A stretch of DNA of 8,400 nt from the NCBI GenBank assembly GCA_017459225.1, contig JAFUDL010000540.1, forward strand, positions 1 through 8,400, given 5' to 3'. The notes under the pieces were generated by a model. The model did no database searches and was not told the origin of the DNA. It saw only the letters and a program-made list of their open reading frames with translations. Origin of the DNA: Kiritimatiellia bacterium. GTDB taxonomy: Bacteria > Verrucomicrobiota > Kiritimatiellia > RFP12 > UBA1067. Below, one piece after another: positions 6,415-8,400 of this stretch. A program made the translations under genes and the position numbers. Numbering within the stretch: the first letter of the stretch is position 1; each line of letters opens with the position of its first letter.

Positions 6415-7226
6415 TTCGCAGCCCTCCTTGCCGTCCAGCGGATTGCGCCCTTGCGGCACGCCGAGATGCAGTCGAAGCAGCGCACGCAGCGCGACTGGTC
6501 GACCTTGCCCTCCTTCGCGTCCACGCATCCCGCCCTGCACGCCCGCTCGCACATTCCGCACTTCACGCACGAATCCGCATCAATGCGCACCTGCACGACC
6601 GGACGCATCGCGCACGCTCCAAGAACCGCGCCAACCGGGCACACCGTGTTGCACACAAGCCTTCCCTTCCACATCGCGCACACGATCACCGCAAGACCCG
6701 CCGCGATCGAGAACGCCAGCGCGCACGCCCCCCTCAGCGCCATCTCCTGGCGCAGCATGCAGTCGTTCCCCTGCGCCGCCATGGCATCTCCAGCCATATT
6801 CGCGAGCCACGTCGCCGCAGGCTCCAGCACCGACGCCGCGAACCTCCCATACGTCGCGTACGGATCAAGGAACCCCACAAGCGAGGCGCCGCCGATCAGG
6901 AACAAAACGGCGCCCGCCGCAAGGAACGCGCCGCGCAGGCACCATCGCGCCGGACGCGCAGAGAACGACGCCTTCGCAAACCGGCGCCGCACCCACAGCG
7001 CCGCGTCCTGCAGCACTCCAAGCGGGCACACGCACGCGCAGTAGAGCCTGCCGAAGATAGCAGTCACCACGCCCCACAGCACAAGCGCGCCGACGTTGAG
7101 CGCGATCAGCGCAGGCACCAGCTGCACCCGAGCGAGCGCGCCCGGGAAATCGGCGAAGCCGAGGAAGAACAGGTTGAACGCCGTGAACAGCGCGACCGCG
7201 CAGACTATGCGTAGCGTCTTCAGCAT
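6411..7226 (-). CDS. NapH/MauN-like membrane polyferredoxin
   Basis: 271 residues with about four hydrophobic spans (near 7-25, 36-58, 98-120 and 166-186). The first Cys-Pro motif, GRLYCACVCPLG (59-70), follows span 2. The second, KGRLVCNTVCPVG (187-199), follows span 4. The C-terminal, probably cytoplasmic tail has two [4Fe-4S] motifs: CVKCGMCERAC (Cys 220, 223, 226, 230) and CVRCFDCISAC (Cys 247, 250, 253, 257). This is the layout of the NapH/MauN/CcoG-related family, which passes electrons between the quinone pool or cytoplasmic donors and periplasmic redox proteins. Additional cysteines at 63, 65 and 234 exceed the minimal motifs. No nap or nos genes are visible, so its partner is more likely the peroxidase-like protein encoded next (4-bp overlap). 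The start at 7226 overlaps the aldo/keto reductase stop as ATGCTGA, with GGAAAGG about 10 nt upstream. A longer reading to 7358 has no family similarity. Confidence 0.85.
   Translation of the reverse strand: MLKTLRIVCAVALFTAFNLFFLGFADFPGALARVQLVPALIALNVGALVLWGVVTAIFGRLYCACVCPLGVLQDAALWVRRRFAKASFSARPARWCLRGAFLAAGAVLFLIGGASLVGFLDPYATYGRFAASVLEPAATWLANMAGDAMAAQGNDCMLRQEMALRGACALAFSIAAGLAVIVCAMWKGRLVCNTVCPVGAVLGACAMRPVVQVRIDADSCVKCGMCERACRAGCVDAKEGKVDQSRCVRCFDCISACRKGAIRWTARRAAK
6423..6429 (-). promoter_or_regulatory. Perfect Shine-Dalgarno for the peroxidase-like gene
   Basis: AAGGAGG on the minus strand, 8 nt before the ATG at 6414, lies within the last codons of the polyferredoxin gene. It is the strongest ribosome site seen in the window. 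It fixes the start and suggests independent, efficient initiation in addition to coupling through the ATGA overlap. Confidence 0.75.
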
Positions 7227-8400
7227 GGCAGTGGACCCTTTCCGCGCAGACGGCCGCCGGCGGCAAGATACGCGTCGCGCGTCTTGCCCACGAACGCCGC
7301 AAGCTTTGTGAGCTCTTCGGGGATGCGCAGCGTCCACTGCGGACACGCAGCCGAACATTTACGGCAACCAATGCAGTTGTGCGCCCTGTGCCCTTCGGAG
7401 AACGTGTTGAAATAAGAAACGAGAACGTCCCTGCGCTTTCGCTGCGCGTCCGGCGCGTCTCCCTCCGGCGGCAGGCCAGTGAGCGCGATCTTGTTGTACC
7501 ACGCGAAGAGGTCCGGAATCGGCACGCCGTACGGACAAGGCGTGCAGTATCTGCATCCTGTGCAGGCGATGGTCGGCACCTCCATGAACGCGGCCACGGC
7601 CTTCTCGTAGACGGCGGCCTCTTCCGCGGAGAACGGCTTGAACTCCCTGGTGGAGAGCGTCCTCACGTTTTCGCGCACGTACGCGAAGTGCCCCATGCCG
7701 GTGAGAACGCTCATCACGCCCGGCTGCGAAGCCGCGTAGCGGTAGCCCCACTTGGCGGGAGTGTCGTCCGGCGCGGCCTCCTTCAGCAGCTCTCTCGCGC
7801 GGCCGTGCATCGTCGAGAGCCGTCCGCCCGCGAGGGGCTCCATCACCACGATCGCGACCTTGCGTTCGCGCAGTATCTCGCGCATCTTCAGGTTGTCGGG
7901 GTTGCGCCGTCCCTCGTAGGCGTTCACGAGGAGGATGCACATCTCGCATTCGGGGTATTCGTCGAGTATCCGCGGAAGGTCCTTGGACTGCCCATGGTAC
8001 GACATGCCCAGGTGCCTGATCCGGCCGAGGCGCTTCTGCTCGCGCATGAAGTCGAGTGTGCCGAGCTTGATGTAGGAGTGCTGGAACGTGCCGTACGAGC
8101 CAACGGAGTGGCAGAGGTAGAAGTCGAAGTATTCTACGGCGCAGCGCTTCATCTGCTCGGCGAACATCTCTGGGCCGTCCGTCTCCTTCTTGAGGCGCCA
8201 GGTGCACATCTTGTCGGAGAGGAAGAACGACTCGCGCGGATACTTCGAGAGAGTGGCGCCCCAGAAGCGCTCGCCGTTGCCCTCGTGGTAGTTCCAGCCT
8301 GTGTCGAAGTAGTTGAGGCCGTGGCGATAGGCGAAGTCGACGAGCTTCGCGCCGAGCTCACGGTCGACGTTGTTCTTGTCGCGCCCGCGCGTGGGCAGGC
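7220..8400 (-). CDS. Aldo/keto reductase with C-terminal ferredoxin-type domain, 5' end outside window
   Basis: The frame is open from the right edge to a TGA at 7220 (392 visible residues). The first visible residues, LPTRGRDKNNVD, match the stretch shortly after the first strand of the barrel, so perhaps only 15-25 residues are missing. The aldo/keto reductase tetrad is visible: Asp32 and Tyr37 in YFDTGWNYHEG (30-40), Lys63 in LSDKM, and His97 in FYLCHS (visible-residue numbering). Further barrel landmarks are GRIRHLGMSYHG (125-136) and VVMEPLAGGRL (184-194). The C-terminus has two Cys motifs: CTGCRYCTPCP (279-289) and CIGCRKCSAACP (342-353), both typical for the COG1453-type subgroup of aldo/keto reductases with Fe-S clusters. 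The substrate is unknown; NAD(P)H-dependent carbonyl chemistry is the family expectation. The second motif is followed by QWTLRIP instead of the more usual QHIxIP. A 7-bp overlap with the polyferredoxin gene suggests co-translation and a functional link. Confidence 0.88.
   Translation of the reverse strand, partial: LPTRGRDKNNVDRELGAKLVDFAYRHGLNYFDTGWNYHEGNGERFWGATLSKYPRESFFLSDKMCTWRLKKETDGPEMFAEQMKRCAVEYFDFYLCHSVGSYGTFQHSYIKLGTLDFMREQKRLGRIRHLGMSYHGQSKDLPRILDEYPECEMCILLVNAYEGRRNPDNLKMREILRERKVAIVVMEPLAGGRLSTMHGRARELLKEAAPDDTPAKWGYRYAASQPGVMSVLTGMGHFAYVRENVRTLSTREFKPFSAEEAAVYEKAVAAFMEVPTIACTGCRYCTPCPYGVPIPDLFAWYNKIALTGLPPEGDAPDAQRKRRDVLVSYFNTFSEGHRAHNCIGCRKCSAACPQWTLRIPEELTKLAAFVGKTRDAYLAAGGRLRGKGPLPC

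Noticed and set aside
6415..6570. N-terminal extension of the peroxidase-like protein
   Set aside because: It reads the polyferredoxin cluster region out of frame. The ATG at 6414 has a perfect Shine-Dalgarno and begins a signal anchor.
5846..7060. 404-residue open frame on the plus strand
   Set aside because: Low-complexity Ser/Pro/Arg/Thr product antisense to two well-supported redox genes.
7227..7358. N-terminal extension of the polyferredoxin
   Set aside because: It is arginine-rich and antisense-like in character, within the aldo/keto reductase 3' end in another frame. The ATG at 7226 begins a normal membrane span.

Overview
The window is a compact, GC-rich bacterial segment with seven protein-coding genes, all on the minus strand. 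It reads from right to left in gene order. The best taxonomic hint is the leftmost gene, a HzsA-related secreted protein of the kind common in the Planctomycetota-Verrucomicrobiota-Chlamydiota group (Planctomycetota, Lentisphaerota, Kiritimatiellota). A VOR-type 2-oxoacid:ferredoxin oxidoreductase and many ferredoxin-like modules point to an anaerobic or microaerophilic lifestyle. A lineage close to Kiritimatiellota or Lentisphaerota is my inference and is not proven by this sequence.

Layout in direction of transcription: (A) 8400-5536 is a translationally coupled redox operon. It holds an aldo/keto reductase with two C-terminal ferredoxin-type clusters (5' end outside the window), a NapH/MauN-like membrane polyferredoxin (7-bp overlap), and a membrane-anchored di-heme cytochrome c peroxidase-like protein (4-bp overlap). 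(B) 5529-2746 is a promoter followed by vorC (ferredoxin subunit), vorB (alpha) and vorA (fused beta and gamma), with a 4-bp overlap and then a 1-bp gap. The beta-gamma linker of vorA contains seven copies of a heptanucleotide repeat. (C) 2684-1821 is a secreted, cysteine-rich protein that looks like a beta-propeller and has no recognised function. (D) A 192-bp gap with a good sigma70-type promoter leads to the HzsA-related protein, which runs off the left edge.

How the parts may work together: the VOR complex oxidatively decarboxylates 2-oxoacids in the cytoplasm and reduces ferredoxin. The upstream operon looks like a second electron route. Its Fe-S aldo/keto reductase sits in the cytoplasm, the polyferredoxin spans the membrane, and the di-heme peroxidase-like protein faces the periplasm, so electrons could be carried outward to peroxide or another acceptor. 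That wiring is inferred from gene order and domain types. The most unusual points are this three-gene module, the shortened and altered C-terminal part of the peroxidase-like protein, and the in-frame 7-bp tandem repeat inside an enzyme gene. No RNA genes, transposons or CRISPR arrays were seen.
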